Origin: Desmonostoc muscorum FACHB-395
Lineage (GTDB): Bacteria > Cyanobacteriota > Cyanobacteriia > Cyanobacteriales > Nostocaceae
Direction of reading: 5' to 3'
NCBI RefSeq assembly: GCF_014698035.1
Contig: NZ_JACJSF010000031.1
Span: 1 to 64,000, forward strand
Length of the DNA: 64,000 bases
Of this stretch, positions 1 through 8,626 are shown in pieces (positions within the stretch are counted from its first letter, which is position 1; each line of letters opens with the position of its first letter). Both the position numbers and the translations under genes were made by a program. The notes beneath the pieces were generated by a model. The model did no database searches and was not told where the DNA came from. It saw only the letters and a list, made by a program, of their open reading frames with translations.

Positions 1-265
1 ATTTCCCAATTTGAATCAGTCTACTGTCTGCTTCTTTTGACCTCCAACTCTTTGATGTCAATGGGTTTTACTTTCTTGTAATTTGCGATCACCCTGTGGT
101 CGATTACCATCAAGCTAGGTTTTTAAGACTTGTGTATACACTGTAGTCTTCTAAAAACTGGGGGATAACTCTACAAAAATTGTCTGTACACCTAAGTTGA
201 CAAGGAGAGATATGGTATTTTGGGCTGGAGGTTAGGTATATATTGGACTAATCAACCCAGAAGCG

Positions 266-637
266 CTAGAAATGCTGCTTCACCACGTCTAAGGGTGAAC
301 AATTCCAATAATCGACATGGGAGACAATCAAACCATCAGAGTTAAGACCTAATTCACTCCAACCAGGAATAGAAATCCGTGGCTTCCAGGGGAGAGGAGT
401 ATTCCAACTGAGTGTCCACTCAGTTTTGATTGTGTCTCCTAAACGTTGAATATTATGTAAGTCCATCTTGGGATTTAAAAACCAAGTTTGGATAAAATTA
501 ATCATTTTTTGATAACGTTTTACACTACGAAATTTATTTAGTGGGTCTTGAAAATAAACGTCTGGAGCGTAAATGCTGTAAGTTTGATTGACTGGGAATC
601 TTTGATAGTCTTCTTTGAGAATTTCAATGATATCCAT
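266..637 (-). CDS. DUF2358 family protein (NTF2-like fold)
   Basis: A 123-residue soluble protein with no signal peptide or membrane segment. It opens with MDIIEILKEDYQRFP and continues with YAPDVYFQDPLNKFR and then FIQTWFLNPKMDLHNI, the conserved pattern of the DUF2358 family found in cyanobacteria and plant plastids. The family is thought to have an NTF2-like cone fold; no enzymatic activity is established. The length is normal for the bacterial members and the ATG at 637 opens directly on the conserved block. It stands alone, with about 220 bases separating it from the next minus-strand gene. Family assignment is by recognition of the sequence pattern; function is unknown. Confidence 0.8.
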   Translation of the reverse strand: MDIIEILKEDYQRFPVNQTYSIYAPDVYFQDPLNKFRSVKRYQKMINFIQTWFLNPKMDLHNIQRLGDTIKTEWTLSWNTPLPWKPRISIPGWSELGLNSDGLIVSHVDYWNCSPLDVVKQHF

Positions 638-860
638 AATCGTCGCTTTATATTTCGATGTCCTCGCTGATAGAGGATATCAGGTTTTTGGCAACTTTAT
701 AGTTTTGGGTACTAAATTCAACACAGTTAAAATAGCGGTTAGAAATCGGGTCTATACGAACAAAACCCGCGTAGGCAGGTTAAAAAACCTTAAGTTTCTC
801 TAGTCCAAGGAGGCGGACTTTGTTTCTGTAACTGTGAATTCCGTTCGCCAGGGCTTTTTG

Positions 861-2102
861 TTAACGCCAATGTTGGGGTATGTTCAGATTTTCCGGTAGG
901 ATTGTTGTGCGATCGCCAAATGCCTCTTCAATCTGCTGTAATTCTAGGTTCTCACATCCGCTCAAGTTTGCCCTAAAGAGATTAGTTTCTTGGAGGTTGG
1001 CATCTTGCAGATTAGCTGTACTAAGTAACACGCCTTCTAAGTTGGCCCCAGCAAGTTTTGCGTTTTGCAGGTTACTGCCAATCAGGTTTGCATCTTCGAG
1101 GTTGCTACCCTCAAAGTTGGCTTCAAAGAGGTTAGCATCACAAAGAATTGCTCCTTCCAAGTTGGCATCACAAAGAATTGCTCCTACCAAATTAGCATCA
1201 CAAAGAATTGCCCCTTCCAAGTTGGCATCATAAAAGATTGCCTTCGAGAGGTTTGCTTTTCTGAGAATTACGCCTTGCAAATTGGCTTCTGGAAGGGTTG
1301 CCTTCGAGAGGTTGGCTTCATAGAAGACTGACCCACAAAGATTGGTTACTGATAGGTCTGCCTCGGAAAGATTTGCTTGTGTAAAATTTACCCACTGTAA
1401 GTTAGCTCCTACGAAAATTGCCCTAGAGAGATTAGCTGCCGTTAAGTCTGCATTACTGAGGTCTGTATTGCGTAAATCTAGTTTTTGATTTACTGGGTCT
1501 TTATGTGAATCGCGTCGCCCAATGACAGTTATCGCTGTTTGAATATCTGTAGGAAGTTTTGATGATACCTGTAACTCATCCTCATATTTTTGATTTACCG
1601 GAGCATTCTCGCGGATAAAAGCAGCGAGAATTTCCATAATTGTCCAATGATCTTTGGGAGAATCTTTGGCAATTCGTTCTAAAGCATAAATTGCGGCAAA
1701 CCGCGTTTCAATTTTTTCATTTCCTAGTTGTTCAATTGCTTTAGAAAAGCGTTCGGGAACAATTTCTTGGGGAGTTGGTTGCCTGTAATTGATACCAGTT
1801 ACTATGTTGTTATCCCAAGCTAGTGTCCCAGCAAGGATCTGCATTAACAGACTCTGATTTTCATCTAAAGAGAGTCTGGATGTATAGTAAGCATTAATAA
1901 TTAATGCTAGTCCTCCAATAATGATCGCAATAGTTGTTAAGGCTTGAGTGATATATTCTATTTTTTCTTGGTTTGAAAGTCCTTGAATATTTTCAAATAA
2001 GGAAAAGATTAGAGTTAAAGAAAAAATAAATATAACTGAGATAAATACCAGCAAAATCGTGAGTCCATTTGTCTTTATGAAAGACATGTTATAAGTCTTC
2101 AC
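861..2102 (-). CDS. Membrane-anchored pentapeptide-repeat protein
   Basis: A 413-residue protein. Two hydrophobic segments (about residues 10-35 and 50-72) are followed by a linker with FAAIYALERIAKDSP, and then by a pentapeptide-repeat domain (about residues 205-390) made of A(N/D)LxxA units such as ANLSEADL and ANLEGAIL. Pentapeptide repeats form a right-handed quadrilateral beta helix; this N-terminal layout is common in cyanobacteria and its role is unknown. I chose the GTG start at 2102 because an AAGGAG Shine-Dalgarno lies six bases upstream; the ATG at 2087 is the alternative. Three almost identical 30-base units inside the repeat domain suggest recent expansion. Confidence 0.85.
   Translation of the reverse strand: MKTYNMSFIKTNGLTILLVFISVIFIFSLTLIFSLFENIQGLSNQEKIEYITQALTTIAIIIGGLALIINAYYTSRLSLDENQSLLMQILAGTLAWDNNIVTGINYRQPTPQEIVPERFSKAIEQLGNEKIETRFAAIYALERIAKDSPKDHWTIMEILAAFIRENAPVNQKYEDELQVSSKLPTDIQTAITVIGRRDSHKDPVNQKLDLRNTDLSNADLTAANLSRAIFVGANLQWVNFTQANLSEADLSVTNLCGSVFYEANLSKATLPEANLQGVILRKANLSKAIFYDANLEGAILCDANLVGAILCDANLEGAILCDANLFEANFEGSNLEDANLIGSNLQNAKLAGANLEGVLLSTANLQDANLQETNLFRANLSGCENLELQQIEEAFGDRTTILPENLNIPQHWR
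1135..1224. repeat. 3 x 30 bp tandem DNA repeat within the pentapeptide gene
   Basis: Three consecutive 30-base units start with gcatcacaaagaattgc at 1135, 1165 and 1195. They differ at only a few positions. Each unit encodes two pentapeptides (LCDANLEGAI or LCDANLVGAI). Identity at the DNA level, beyond what the protein motif requires, points to recent slippage or unequal exchange. Confidence 0.85.
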
Positions 2103-2380
2103 ATTTGACTCCTTACGGAAATAAATTTAGGTTGATTTTAAGAGCATCCGTAAATATCTGATAGCGTACAAACACGGAACTACTTGACATATACTTAAAT
2201 CTATTTCATAGAAATTATCTATAAAATATCTGATAACTTATTTTGTAAACATCCTCTGAAATACGGCTTTTGGGCTTGTTTGCGATCGCAAAGACTGACA
2301 TGATGAGTAGATTGCTGCGGATAGGCCCAATTAAACCCCGACTGCGGTGAGTGTTGAAGCTTAATGCAATCGAGGCTTCA

Positions 2381-2417
2381 GAGGTTGTTTTAAAAGTGTT
2401 TCACTGTGAATTTAGCC
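2381..2417. repeat. Dispersed repeat (GAGGTTGTTTKAAAAGTGTTT type)
   Basis: The segment beginning gaggttgttttaaaagtg recurs at 7965-8014 and 8865-8917, where it runs into a C-rich palindromic element. Here only the first 37 bases are kept. This is the one recognisable feature of the 336-base gap 2103-2438, which separates two minus-strand genes; I see no gene in the rest of that gap. Confidence 0.6.
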
Positions 2418-2438
2418 AGGGGGATTTCCGCGATTATG

Positions 2439-3146
2439 TTAACGCAAACCTAAAATTTCGGAAATCGCCGTCACAATATCCAAATAAAAGTTGCCTTTGA
2501 CTGCGCGAAATAATTCGAATTTAGAATCAGGCGCACCAAAAAATGGTCTGAGAAACCATCCTAACTGCATACCAACAAAGGCATAAAGCAATAACCAGGA
2601 TCTTAAAATAGTGGTGCGGGTTTTTTTACCGACTTCATCTTGTTGAGAAAGTAATTGCATCCCTTCATATAAAAATTTCACACCAAAGATGCCTGTAATC
2701 CCAAAAATTAGCACATTCAATAGTTTGAAAAATTGATATGAATCTGGTGTAGTGATGAGAAAAAATAGTGTAACTGGTGCCAAGCTAAATAAAAGTACGC
2801 TAATCACTGATACAGATGTGAGTAATACAACGAAATGCTGTAAAACACTGCTCCGAGAACCAAACAAAACATTAAAAAAGAACAAAGTCGGGAAACAAAT
2901 AATCAGTGTGATTAAATAGAATACCGGAAGTTTAATAGCACCAGATAATGCCTGTGCCCAACTGTGGGATGCACCGATAATTGCTCCATAAAGGGCAAAG
3001 AAGATAGAACTAGATACAAACAAAGAACTGATTTTATTTTGTAATCTTATTCCCTGACGGATTTCTTCTAAAAAAGACTGGCGATCGCGCAGTAAATTAA
3101 CCAAGACACCAAATTGTTGAATTCCGCGATTCTGCTTTTTCAGCAT
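2439..3146 (-). CDS. Multi-pass membrane protein, paralogue of the next gene upstream
   Basis: A 235-residue protein. A charged N-terminus (RDRQSFLEEIRQGIRLQNKI) is followed by about five or six membrane segments and a short cytosolic tail (PFFGAPDSKFELFRAVKGNFYLDIV). It shares its whole plan and many residues with the 234-residue protein encoded at 3189-3893, including RDRxxFLEEIRQG, LFSxAPxTLFFLITT and QLGWxLRPFFGxP, so the two arose by tandem duplication. The topology is reminiscent of Yip1-type proteins, but I do not recognise a characterised family. The start is the ATG at 3146, 42 bases after the stop of the upstream paralogue, so the two are probably co-transcribed as the tail of a four-gene run. 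Confidence 0.75.
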   Translation of the reverse strand: MLKKQNRGIQQFGVLVNLLRDRQSFLEEIRQGIRLQNKISSLFVSSSIFFALYGAIIGASHSWAQALSGAIKLPVFYLITLIICFPTLFFFNVLFGSRSSVLQHFVVLLTSVSVISVLLFSLAPVTLFFLITTPDSYQFFKLLNVLIFGITGIFGVKFLYEGMQLLSQQDEVGKKTRTTILRSWLLLYAFVGMQLGWFLRPFFGAPDSKFELFRAVKGNFYLDIVTAISEILGLR

Positions 3147-3188
3147 AATTTTATAGTTTGTATATTTTGTGAAATTACTAATGACTAA

Positions 3189-3893
3189 TTAACGGAATCC
3201 AAAAAGATAGCTAAGAGATTTAATGACGCTTAAATAGAAATTACCTTCTCTTTCGCGGAATAGTTCAAACACAGAACCAGGTGTGCCAAAAAATGGTCTG
3301 AGAGTCCATCCTAACTGACTGCCTACGAAAGCGTAAAGAAATAGCCAAAATTGTAAAATCTTTTGGCGTGTCTTACTACCTTCATCATCTTGTTCTAAAA
3401 CTAAACTCGTCGCCTGATATAAAGACGAAATACCAATAAATCCAGTTAATGCAAAGATGAATACATTTAACAGAATTAAAAATTGGTAATTATTCGTGGT
3501 AATCAAGAAAAACAGGGTGATTGGGGCAAAGCTAAATAAAAGTACGCTTGTGACTGAAACCGCAGTTAATACTAATGCTAAATGCTGTGCAAAAGTCCGC
3601 TTGGAACCAAAAATGATGTTAGCAAAGAACAACGTCGGGATACAAATCAAAAGTGTGATTAAATAAAGCGCTGGGAGTTTAATGGCGGAAGACAAAGCTT
3701 GCATCCAACTATGATATGCACCAATGATTCCGCCATACGCGGCGAGAAATAAGGAACTGCAAACCAGCAGAGAAATGATTTTAGTTGGTAATCTCGTACC
3801 TTGGCGAATTTCCTCCAGAAAACCTGGGCGATCGCGCAGGAATCCAATCAGGACTGCAAAGTATTTGATTCCTAATGATTTCCGTTCAATCAT
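3189..3893 (-). CDS. Multi-pass membrane protein (first of a paralogous pair)
   Basis: A 234-residue protein with a charged head (RDRPGFLEEIRQGTRLPTKI), five or six predicted membrane helices and the tail FFGTPGSVFELFREREGNFYLSV. It is clearly homologous over its full length to the product of 2439-3146. The ATG at 3893 is preceded by AGGA five bases upstream. It begins 23 bases after the stop of the CruP-like gene, which suggests translation from one polycistronic message. Function is unknown; a role in the membrane beside a carotenoid-related flavoprotein is only a contextual guess. Confidence 0.75.
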   Translation of the reverse strand: MIERKSLGIKYFAVLIGFLRDRPGFLEEIRQGTRLPTKIISLLVCSSLFLAAYGGIIGAYHSWMQALSSAIKLPALYLITLLICIPTLFFANIIFGSKRTFAQHLALVLTAVSVTSVLLFSFAPITLFFLITTNNYQFLILLNVFIFALTGFIGISSLYQATSLVLEQDDEGSKTRQKILQFWLFLYAFVGSQLGWTLRPFFGTPGSVFELFREREGNFYLSVIKSLSYLFGFR

Positions 3894-3916
3894 GTTATCC
3901 TCACACTGATAAAATT

Positions 3917-5464
3917 CTAAGTTTCATCTGAGTAATCACCGCCAGAACCATACTTCCAGGCATCAACCAAACGATGCCAATAATATTGTTGTTCATTTGG
4001 TTGATTCTTAATCCATGTTTCTAACATTGGACTCAACCAAAACAAGGCAGTATATACACCTAAATTCCCGTAATGTAACGTCCAATCTAATAAACTTCCT
4101 AAACCTACTTGCGGAATGATTTTGGCAACTATTCCCGGATGAGATAAACCAGTTTTTAACAGTGTTTGGGTTAGTGCCGAGAACTGCACTATATCCTGTA
4201 AAAATGGTTTTAATACTGGTGTACCCAACTGTTGCATTTCTTGAAATACTGCCGAGAGGAGTTGGTTAATTTGATCTGGGGCAATTTTCTGATTTATACC
4301 AACACTCATCGCTTTTTGAAACAACCAGGTAACAGTCAGACTTGGCTGATATGGTTGCAGCAGTGCTAAAGCTTTTACAGATAATTGTTCTGTTTCTAGC
4401 GCTTCGTAAATGCCATAAGTTAAACGCTTCAGGTGACGCACCATTGCCCCAAAACCACCAAAACTCAAGGGAGACTGACTACCACTGCTGTCTCCGGCTG
4501 GCAAAATGCGATTCCAAGGAGTTTTGAGAGGACTTTGCCGATAGGTAGGAAAGAAGCCAAATAACGCCCGTTGAAATTTAAGCTTGCTCAATTCCACTCC
4601 CTGATATTCTGGTAAGAAACGCAGATATTCTTCAAATAGACCTTCTAAACTCAAGCGTTGGGGATGTGCATCCATGTAGGTAAACAAATAAGTGGTTCTG
4701 CCATCCCTGGCTGGGAAAGCTTCCCAGAAGTACTGACATTGATTTTGCAAAGGCGTAAATGATAACAACAAGTCGCCTGAGTTATTTTCCGGAAAACCTT
4801 GGGCACAACTTCCGACAACTAAGCACAGCGCGTCTGGTTTTTTGCCTTGGCGTGCTTGTTGGCTGATGGGTGAAAGATGTCCCATTGCGTCGATTAATAA
4901 CCGAGTTTTGAATTGCTTATTTATCATCACCCCATCTGGATGAACGATCGCTTCAGTAAAGGGTGTATTTTCTAACAACTTCCCACCCACAGCGAGAAAT
5001 CGGGTCTTCAATGTAGCCAGGAGATAAACTGGATCTACGCCAATATTCAAGACATCTTCTACCCAAACTTCTGTACCGCCATCAAAACTAACTCGCGCTG
5101 GGTTATATTTAGTTGCGATCGCAGTTTCTAATTCATCCTCAGTCAGCAAGTTTAATTCCACAAACACATCTAATTCTTTCCGAGAGATATTCCACTCTTG
5201 TTCTCTCCCCCGTAAAAAACCCCGTTCCATCAACGCTACCCGCAGTCCCTTCACCGCTAAGGCGCAACCAATTAAAATGCCTAAAGTGCCGCCGCAGATC
5301 AGCACATCAAAGTCTACAACGCCTAAAGGTTGTTGATTTTCTTTAACTAACTGTGGTGCGGGTGCGGAGTTTTCGCGCAGAGATGTGAGGATGCGATCGC
5401 CTTGACGCAACCCTCCTAAAACATCACCTGGTAATTGGGAAAGAATTTCTTCGGTTAAAGACAT
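3917..5464 (-). CDS. cruP: CruP-type lycopene-cyclase-like FAD oxidoreductase
   Basis: The product is about 515 residues from the ATG at 5464 (MSLTEEILSQLPGD). An upstream in-frame extension to 5578 would overlap the preceding gene, so I reject it. The Rossmann motif DVLICGGTLGILIG with ALMERG downstream binds FAD. The following GREQEWNISRKEL is the signature I associate with CruP, the paralogue of lycopene cyclase CruA kept in cyanobacteria and plants. CruA cyclises lycopene; plant CruP has been linked to limiting beta-carotene epoxidation and oxidative damage rather than to cyclisation. The C-terminal third (GDSSGSQSPLSFGGFGAM) fits geranylgeranyl-reductase-like flavoproteins. It is the second gene of a minus-strand run. 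Confidence 0.75.
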   Translation of the reverse strand: MSLTEEILSQLPGDVLGGLRQGDRILTSLRENSAPAPQLVKENQQPLGVVDFDVLICGGTLGILIGCALAVKGLRVALMERGFLRGREQEWNISRKELDVFVELNLLTEDELETAIATKYNPARVSFDGGTEVWVEDVLNIGVDPVYLLATLKTRFLAVGGKLLENTPFTEAIVHPDGVMINKQFKTRLLIDAMGHLSPISQQARQGKKPDALCLVVGSCAQGFPENNSGDLLLSFTPLQNQCQYFWEAFPARDGRTTYLFTYMDAHPQRLSLEGLFEEYLRFLPEYQGVELSKLKFQRALFGFFPTYRQSPLKTPWNRILPAGDSSGSQSPLSFGGFGAMVRHLKRLTYGIYEALETEQLSVKALALLQPYQPSLTVTWLFQKAMSVGINQKIAPDQINQLLSAVFQEMQQLGTPVLKPFLQDIVQFSALTQTLLKTGLSHPGIVAKIIPQVGLGSLLDWTLHYGNLGVYTALFWLSPMLETWIKNQPNEQQYYWHRLVDAWKYGSGGDYSDET

Positions 5465-5522
5465 CGGGTTTGATTCCAGCAAAGTTACTAGTATCGATCG
5501 TATCTTTGTTGGAACAACGCCC

Positions 5523-7592
5523 TTATCCCAAACCGAATAGTTTTGCGATCGCAGGCAATAATTTATTACCAGCTTCAACCAGCGATGCGATCGCAGGTAA
5601 ACCTGTAAATATCCCTTTCAACATAGTGATTGCTGTCTTTGCAGTCTTCTGCTTGGTGGATTCTTGAGGATTTTTACCCGCTTCTGCTAAAGCTTGCACT
5701 TGTTCTAGCGCTTCGGTTTTGTCTTCTTCTGACAAATATGTGGATTGAATGATTGCATCTTGCAACTGAGACAATAATTCTTTGATTCCTGGTTTCTCGA
5801 CATCTGGTGAATCAGGTAACTGATTTAGGGCAATACTCACATTACCGCTAATGGTTCCCAGATTAGCAACAGAACCACCGCCAGCGATACCGCTAACATT
5901 ACTGCTGCCTTCAATATTGATGCCACTGATATCTGACACGTTAGTATCTCCTTGTGTATAAAATTTGGGCTGCTTGAGAGCAGTATCTACCATATTTTCT
6001 AAACTAATAATGCGCTTATCTTTTTCTACCAGCAATAATTGCTGACTCTGCGATAAAGCTTTGAGTTGATTATAGTCATCAAAATATTCGGCACTTAGTT
6101 GAGATTTATCGCTACCTGCGGCGGTTTTGGCTCTGAGTAAGATTTTATCTTCACCGCGTTTCTCCATTGCCACGATTTCTAACTGAGCTTCGGGATGGTT
6201 TTCAGCAAGGTTTTTGAAAGCGATCGCAACAGCGCGGGGGTCAACGCCTTGATTATGGTAAAGGTCGAGGGTGTCAAAAATTGGCTTGATAAAGTTGGCA
6301 AAATCCCCGTCTGCAAATACCTCTTGTTTATTATCAGGTTTGCGGAGAGGGTCGGGGTCTTCTTTGGTGGGTAAGCGCATGAAGATATATTCACACCTCA
6401 CCCCATGCAATTTAGTTGTATTTGTAATCCCCCAATCTTCAATGTACGCGCTGGTAAGAGTTGCACCTGTTAAATCTGTTCCGTCTAGTTGTGTTTGCTT
6501 CAGCTTTGCTCTTGACAAATCGGCATCTTGCAAGTTTGCTTCACTGAGGTCAGCGCCAATAAAGCTGGCATCTGCTAAATTTGCTGATTGTAAGTTGATA
6601 CCCCGCAGATTTTCACGATAAAAATTCTTATCCTGTCCCTCTCCTGTAACCAGCAGTTGTCGGACTTGTAAGTTTTGAAGGTAAGTTGAACCAGGGCGAA
6701 CACGGTCAAGCATTTTGGCTTGATGCCAACAGGTATTAATAAGTATAGTGTTTCGGAAATCTGTACTTTTCAGCGTCGCAGCAGTAAAATCAGCATTAGT
6801 CAAGTTAGCGCCACAAAAACTTGTACCTTCTATTGCAGCAAAGGTAAGAGCGATATTGCGAATTAAGGCGTATTTTTCATCTCCTTTCATTGCTCGCCAA
6901 CCTATGTAAATGCTAAATAAGGCTACGGCAAAGGCTAAAGCTAAGGCTGCAATTATGATTACGATTACTACTATGATTTTGCCAGACCCAAATCTGGCAA
7001 AGGATATAGCCACTGGTGAGGCCAAGGCTACAATTACGACTATTGCTCCTGTTGCGGCTACAGTTTCGCTAAAAGCTGCTACGACTCCAGCGAAGGCTAC
7101 CGCTAAGATTATCACTACTGCTACAGTTAAACCTACAACTGCGGCTCCAGTGAAGGCAGCTACGGTTCCGCCTCTGACAGAGGCAGCTACAGCTACAGTC
7201 CCGGTAAAGGCGAAAGCGAAGGCTTCTAAACCAGCCCCTACTCCTTGAAGAATCGTACTTAAAAAGAAGGCAATCAATAAGATTAAAGTAGTGCAGCTCG
7301 CAATCTGCTTTTCTAAGCTGGAGGCTTTAAATGTTAATGGCAAAAAATAATCAGTTAGATATGAGAAAAATCCTGACAGTACTAAAAACAACAACGAGAT
7401 AAGGGCTAGGTAAGCTATTTTCCAAGGTTCTTGCAGTCCAGCTTTAGCATGACTGAAGTTTGCCTTTCTCAAGTTGACATTGGTAAAGTTTGCCCCTCGG
7501 ATGTCGGCATAGCTAAAGTTGGCACCCACAAGGTCTTTTCTACCTTTGAAGTTGCGTCCTCGGAGATTTTGACCGGAGAAGTCTAAAGCCAT
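5523..7592 (-). CDS. Large pentapeptide-repeat membrane protein
   Basis: About 689 residues from the ATG at 7592; a TTG at 7616 would add eight residues. Order of parts: a short pentapeptide block (FSGQNLRGRNFKG to ANFSHA), a long hydrophobic Ala/Val/Ile-rich stretch of several membrane helices (about residues 55-240), a second and third pentapeptide block (CGANLTNADFTAA; LQSANLADASFIGADL), and a soluble C-terminal region with YHNQGVDPRAVAIAFKNLAENHPEAQ cut by charged coil sequence, a Gly/Asn/Ser-rich segment and a helical tail. Such mosaics occur in filamentous cyanobacteria with unknown function. It heads a four-gene minus-strand run. The 21 bp repeat array lies immediately upstream, in the position of its promoter. 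Confidence 0.8.
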   Translation of the reverse strand: MALDFSGQNLRGRNFKGRKDLVGANFSYADIRGANFTNVNLRKANFSHAKAGLQEPWKIAYLALISLLFLVLSGFFSYLTDYFLPLTFKASSLEKQIASCTTLILLIAFFLSTILQGVGAGLEAFAFAFTGTVAVAASVRGGTVAAFTGAAVVGLTVAVVIILAVAFAGVVAAFSETVAATGAIVVIVALASPVAISFARFGSGKIIVVIVIIIAALALAFAVALFSIYIGWRAMKGDEKYALIRNIALTFAAIEGTSFCGANLTNADFTAATLKSTDFRNTILINTCWHQAKMLDRVRPGSTYLQNLQVRQLLVTGEGQDKNFYRENLRGINLQSANLADASFIGADLSEANLQDADLSRAKLKQTQLDGTDLTGATLTSAYIEDWGITNTTKLHGVRCEYIFMRLPTKEDPDPLRKPDNKQEVFADGDFANFIKPIFDTLDLYHNQGVDPRAVAIAFKNLAENHPEAQLEIVAMEKRGEDKILLRAKTAAGSDKSQLSAEYFDDYNQLKALSQSQQLLLVEKDKRIISLENMVDTALKQPKFYTQGDTNVSDISGINIEGSSNVSGIAGGGSVANLGTISGNVSIALNQLPDSPDVEKPGIKELLSQLQDAIIQSTYLSEEDKTEALEQVQALAEAGKNPQESTKQKTAKTAITMLKGIFTGLPAIASLVEAGNKLLPAIAKLFGLG

Positions 7593-7674
7593 GTTCCACT
7601 TTACGGAGGTGAGCAAATTTTACTACACGCTCACCCCTGTAAATTTAAGAATGGTTAGATATTTTTCATGAATG

Positions 7675-7926
7675 GAGTTCAAAGCCTCGTTCACGAGTAT
7701 CAAACACTCGTTAACGGAGTTCAAAGACTCATTCACGAGTATCAAACACTCATTAACGGAGTTCAAAGCCTCGTTCACGAGTATAAAAGCTTCGTTAACG
7801 GAGTTCAAAGCCTCGTTCACGAGTATAAAAGCTTCGTTAACGGAGTTCAAAGACTCCTTAATGAACCTCAAAGCCTCGTTAACAGAGTTCAAAGACTCCT
7901 TAATGAATCTCAAAGCCTTGTTAACA
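7675..7926. repeat. Array of twelve 21 bp degenerate repeats
   Basis: Twelve contiguous 21-base units start at 7675, 7696, 7717 and so on to 7906. They alternate between two types, gagttcaaagcctcgttcacg and agtatcaaacactcgttaacg, so the array is also six 42-base dimers. Each unit carries short complementary arms (GAGT/ACTC and CTCG/CGAG). Because 21 is a multiple of three, several frames stay open on both strands and mimic genes. A second, more diverged array of the same unit lies at 40930-41055. It sits between the start of the pentapeptide gene and a palindromic repeat island. Confidence 0.9.
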
Positions 7927-7964
7927 AAGCCTCATACCATTTTCTAACCGCCCTTTTAACCTTA

Positions 7965-8014
7965 GTGGTTGTTTGAAAACTATTTTGCTGTGACTTTAAA
8001 CACTTTTAGATCCC
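7965..8014. repeat. Dispersed repeat, second copy
   Basis: The sequence gtggttgtttgaaaac with tgtgactttaaacactttt leading into agatccc matches 8865-8917 closely and 2381-2417 in part. Short reversed relatives (a cttttcaaacatcctctga type sequence) occur at about 8031, 8175 and 8281. This is non-coding repeat material. Confidence 0.65.
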
Positions 8015-8068
8015 CTCCAACATCCCTTAGAGGATGTTTTAAAAGTCCCCTTATGGGTATCAAAAGTT

Positions 8069-8149
8069 CAGATCCCCCTAAATCCCCCTTAAAAAGGGGG
8101 ACTTTAATTCCGTTTCCCTGCTTTTTAAGGGGGGCTAGGGGGGATCTAG
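8069..8149. repeat. Palindromic element with ~26 bp arms, uninterrupted copy
   Basis: An inverted repeat: the left arm begins agatccccctaaatccccc and the right arm ends ggggggctaggggggatct, with TTAAAAAG-type inner ends. Read on the minus strand it aligns through the middle with the element at 8908-9204, for example in the ggaattaaagtccccctttt stretch of that strand. It therefore serves as the empty version of that second, interrupted copy. Confidence 0.8.
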
Positions 8150-8626
8150 AAGTACTTAAAAGCACAGCTAAACACTTTTAAAACATCCTCTTAAAAAGGC
8201 AGGAAGCGAAATCAAAATTTACCTTCACAAGGGTGATTTAGAGGTATCTAAAACTTTTGATACCAACAAAAAGACTTTTCAAACATCCTCTGAATTTGAC
8301 TATACCCTTACCAAGATATTTGTATCATTATGACAGTTAAACGCTATTAGCAAATTCCATAATACTGTTGGTTAATAAATAGGGGGTAAAACCCCTCAAG
8401 CCCCAAGCTTTTAACTCTGTTAAAGCAAAAAAATACCCCAATTATAAAATTTAAAAACCTGCCAAAATGGCAACCACATTCTAATTACCCAAGTTAAATT
8501 GTACGAAGATAAACGACTTCAAGGGTTTTTATCAGGGGCTACCACACAAGTAAATTCATTTTGTAAAACCCTATTTATTTACTAAATGATTTCCAAGAAA
8601 CTATCTCTACTAAATTATTTGCAGAG

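Noticed and set aside
880..1331. Plus-strand ORFs with repeated Leu/Ala/Ser motifs opposite the pentapeptide gene
   Set aside because: They are antisense translations of the pentapeptide repeats; the minus-strand reading has the domain.
6910..7248. 112-codon plus-strand ORF, Ala/Thr/Lys-rich
   Set aside because: It is the antisense shadow of the Ala/Val/Ile-rich membrane segment of the pentapeptide-repeat gene.
7675..7926. Possible CRISPR array
   Set aside because: The 21-base units are contiguous with no unique spacers, and no cas gene is present.
7623..7976. Open frames of about 90-102 codons on both strands over the 21 bp array
   Set aside because: They exist only because the repeat unit is a multiple of three; the predicted peptides are low-complexity repeats in every frame, with no ribosome sites.
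7969..8181. 70-codon plus and 61-codon minus frames over the palindromic element
   Set aside because: They read through an inverted repeat of C- and G-runs; the composition is that of the repeat and not of a protein.
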